Below, one piece after another: positions 63,801 to 64,000 of a stretch of DNA of 64,000 nt. Location: positions 1 through 64,000 of the forward strand of contig CADCIB010000011.1 in NCBI GenBank assembly GCA_902801375.1, read 5' to 3'. The notes beneath the pieces are model-generated. The model was not told the DNA's origin. It saw only the letters and a program-made list of their open reading frames with translations, and made no database searches. The stretch's first letter is position 1, and the number at the start of each line of letters is the position of its first letter. The translations under genes and the position numbers were made by a program. Source of the stretch: an uncultured Prevotellaceae bacterium. Lineage in GTDB: Bacteria > Bacteroidota > Bacteroidia > Bacteroidales > Bacteroidaceae.

Positions 63801-64000
63801 TGCCAACGACCTTCCCGACAAGCTCTACTTCTCCAATGGTGACACCATTGGCGTAGCTATTGCTGCATCGGCAAACGTGGAACGCCTCTCGCCGACCAGC
63901 TGCCGATTGACGGTCATCCCATCGAAAGCCGGATGGAACTATGGCTCGCTGCTCGATCCTACCTACGGCCTTGCAGAGTTGAAGAGCATCGTCCGCCAAA
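57898..64000 (+). CDS. Giant secreted multidomain protein with Calx-beta and CARDB domains (3' end outside window)
   Basis: An uninterrupted frame runs from ATG 57898 to the window end (more than 2,030 codons, no stop). It has a signal peptide (YWLLTLFLTITASVFAQ), a cohesin-like domain (about 25-145, 'VSIGEAQLPVTIENTDEIVGLQFDITLP'), CARDB-like domains (about 160-275, 702-808), four Calx-beta-like repeats (about 281-700; 'SITSSKSTVKEGEKTTLTV', 'DNDLPVLTLELTPATVQEGDGP'), carboxypeptidase-regulatory-like folds (about 815-905, 1122-1200) and a Cys-rich insert (about 1331-1490) with Pro/Gly linker 'WPGGPSGPGGWKKPGENKP'. The start is 18 nt after the preceding stop, so they share an operon. It is likely a surface adhesin or matrix protein; function is unproven. 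Confidence 0.85.
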   Translation, partial: MNRKTRYWLLTLFLTITASVFAQQRNIIAVPDTKVSIGEAQLPVTIENTDEIVGLQFDITLPTAVTAGSYAISTNRCDGHTIVIRKMEATRYRVMLYSEEMKPLIAQQGTVFYIPITTPQSYSQGGEHPMSISNATMTIASGENVLTDAKAGKLIVTDLPDLTVKSIQPAGLSIVPDERLSLSWQVQNVGGASTGKGWSEQILLVNRLGTRTKLLATTYCEETLTAGAVLTRQAEITVPKLLGIEGNAYLQVRIVPTSETGESTAAQGNNTLQATETFSVGKRLFVEISPSEISENSSQRIMVKVSRSGDWSGEQVFSLSSSDTRIRLPQQVTIPASQSGAEVFTTITDNTAIDSNSSVTISAGGNGYDTATGQLVIIDNEFANLTLTASKSTITEGETFQLTVSSSITVKNNPLEVTLSCENAKRFSFPQTVSIPVGKKTAKVEVTAIDDDVPSQTLSTAFTASAPQYNKAEAIVLLQDNDLPVLTLELTPATVQEGDGPLAVAAVLRRTTHTDAKITVRLSDDANGALYYGNQTLELAKGVEEVHFNLGPVDNSNVDGDRTYNITAAVWLSSCSCSAAGEAAGSVSAQLRVLDDDGPALSITSSKSTVKEGEKTTLTVERNTSNVSQALTVTLSSDYEDGLTYNHTVTIAAKKKSATVEVTAKSNNQSNDNHTVVFTAQANGFATGTCYIMVTDQTLPDARISSFTANIQEAEVGTEALLTIVVNNEGAAELPAGIAVKVYRQGESKAIATLYTTETLAIGGSQTLTRNIILPTEVGLHQFYAVVNESGEVNELSHTNNTSQMVDIRTVAPYSVTVATNKTKYKQGETVVITGQLTGNNTASTAIDLYIINEGARQVFPVTTDEQGAFRYEYTPYSLQSGHFIVGACYPGEGLTTQMAAFDIYGLRRVDNDYITCDTKLGEEYVGTIIIENPGQLQQTINSFAVVSKPDGCDVVLEKPNTIAANGTAQLKYKLTGNAVTETKDWEIIQLKVTTTQGSSLPITLYYYCSAQHAVLTANTTNINTTITKGATREYLLNVMNTGKAPSGKITVKLPNVSWMQLGSPTEMSSLECGETATVCLQLTPTADMPLNVPYTGRIALNCENGDGVSVSYQIEVVSESTGTLTIDVVDEYTYYTEEKPHVAGAGIVVKHPVTGAIVTQGTTGSDGLFSVVLPEGFYNISVTESHHNSVTGNILVDPGTTNYQEVFLPYNAISYSWDVVETEVEDEYAIETVVTYETNVPKPVVIVNLPTEQPADNSIVAIVVTNKGLINAQHMTMNLDCSEGYEFVLLNPEELEVLAPQQSHVFYARFQKKTTQNSKRNAWGDPESDCISIFAGALYDYMCGNAKNFDEALAQNGWGACMGSGGSGTSPNWRLVPVPHTGPSWPGGPSGPGGWKKPGENKPTPDDDSPGIIQTLVQKYCDMPCSKELTQALACEAAGALIPSWISCPYDVINNCGFGSVSDCITGALGCTPAGGHTNCWLPYVYCLYNHATSNHNHAPRKAGAMNTQEAIAGNLIAADDLLSKQSMAFWRIVEEHFGEKEWLDCDNQSLADVLSVVNVLGSDHLFTANDFQNVKPVTISDEQLAQFIERVNNTYQYANTGYEGLANYINPDTLTYYSNVINQCEQEAVAAGYEGVAEMYTEAYNDLHDYVSGEHNSVCASVSLKLSQQMVMTRQAFRGTLTVFNGNEETAMQDVKLTLTVTNTATGEVATSHEFQINAESLEGFAGELTLDGGWTLAANATGTATVLFIPTKYAAPTEPVDYAFGGTLSYIDPFTGLEVTRDLYPVTLTVKPSPELDLAYFMQRDVYGDDPLTLDVVEAMKPAEFALLINNKGNGDATNVRMVTQQPEIIENEKGLAIVFDIISSQVNGGDAALSFGQSIANDFGNIPAHSQLYAQWWLQSSLLGHFTDYDVSATHVSSYGNPDLSLLDEVTIHELIHGFNLTSGVSSGSATETLRAFLVNDIPDANDLPDKLYFSNGDTIGVAIAASANVERLSPTSCRLTVIPSKAGWNYGSLLDPTYGLAELKSIVRQ

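Noticed and set aside
1-64000. tRNA or rRNA genes
   Set aside because: None recognised in the intergenic regions by eye; most gaps are short and hold promoters, hairpins or repeats.

Overview
The window looks like chromosome of a Bacteroidota bacterium, most likely Prevotellaceae. The reasons are SusC/SusD pairs, secreted glycosidases, Nudix, Xpt and DUF3667 genes of Bacteroidota type, Prevotella-style C-terminal tails (a 'YDLQGR...KGIYIxxGKKV' pattern), and promoters of the Bacteroidota form TTTG - about 20 nt - TAnnTTTGC in front of many genes. Shine-Dalgarno sites are mostly absent.

Layout. 1-12 kb: the tail of a secreted protein, a double-thioredoxin lipid/cell-envelope protein, a CBM9-like protein, a GH27 alpha-galactosidase, a sugar-kinase-like phosphotransferase, a secreted FAD oxidoreductase, a DUF4838/discoidin gene broken by one in-frame TGA, and a His-rich metal P-type ATPase. 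12-17 kb: a GH29 fucosidase, then about 870 bp of layered repeats, then a reverse transcriptase (RT) of unclear class with a small unknown protein upstream; the gap between those two is enclosed by a 20-nt inverted repeat. 17-37 kb: a polysaccharide utilisation region on the minus strand: TPR/AraC membrane regulator, GH97, SusC1-SusD1, a GH92 5' fragment fused to a SusD 3' fragment, SusC2-SusD2, an intact GH92 and a Nudix hydrolase. 37-49 kb: two secreted proteins (cleaved-adhesin and Omp28 types), a second intact GH92, xpt, a DUF3667 membrane protein and a GH125 mannosidase. 49-64 kb: after a second repeat-rich gap, three very large secreted proteins in one direction (BspA-like LRR protein; cohesin-like/PKD/LRR/dockerin protein; Calx-beta/CARDB giant running off the window).

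Together the enzymes (GH92 x3 with one truncated, GH125, GH29, GH27, GH97, hexosamine-kinase-like protein) point to capture and trimming of mannose-rich and fucosylated/galactosylated glycans such as host or yeast glycoproteins. This substrate assignment is inference.

The least explained parts are (i) the RT locus with its bracketed upstream RNA-like region and nested inverted repeats downstream; (ii) three intergenic arrays with an identical 22-bp period, each lying upstream of a promoter for a surface/secreted glycan or adhesin gene and in the same orientation relative to it; and (iii) the GH92/SusD chimeric junction. All positions and repeats were read by eye; no homology search or folding was run.
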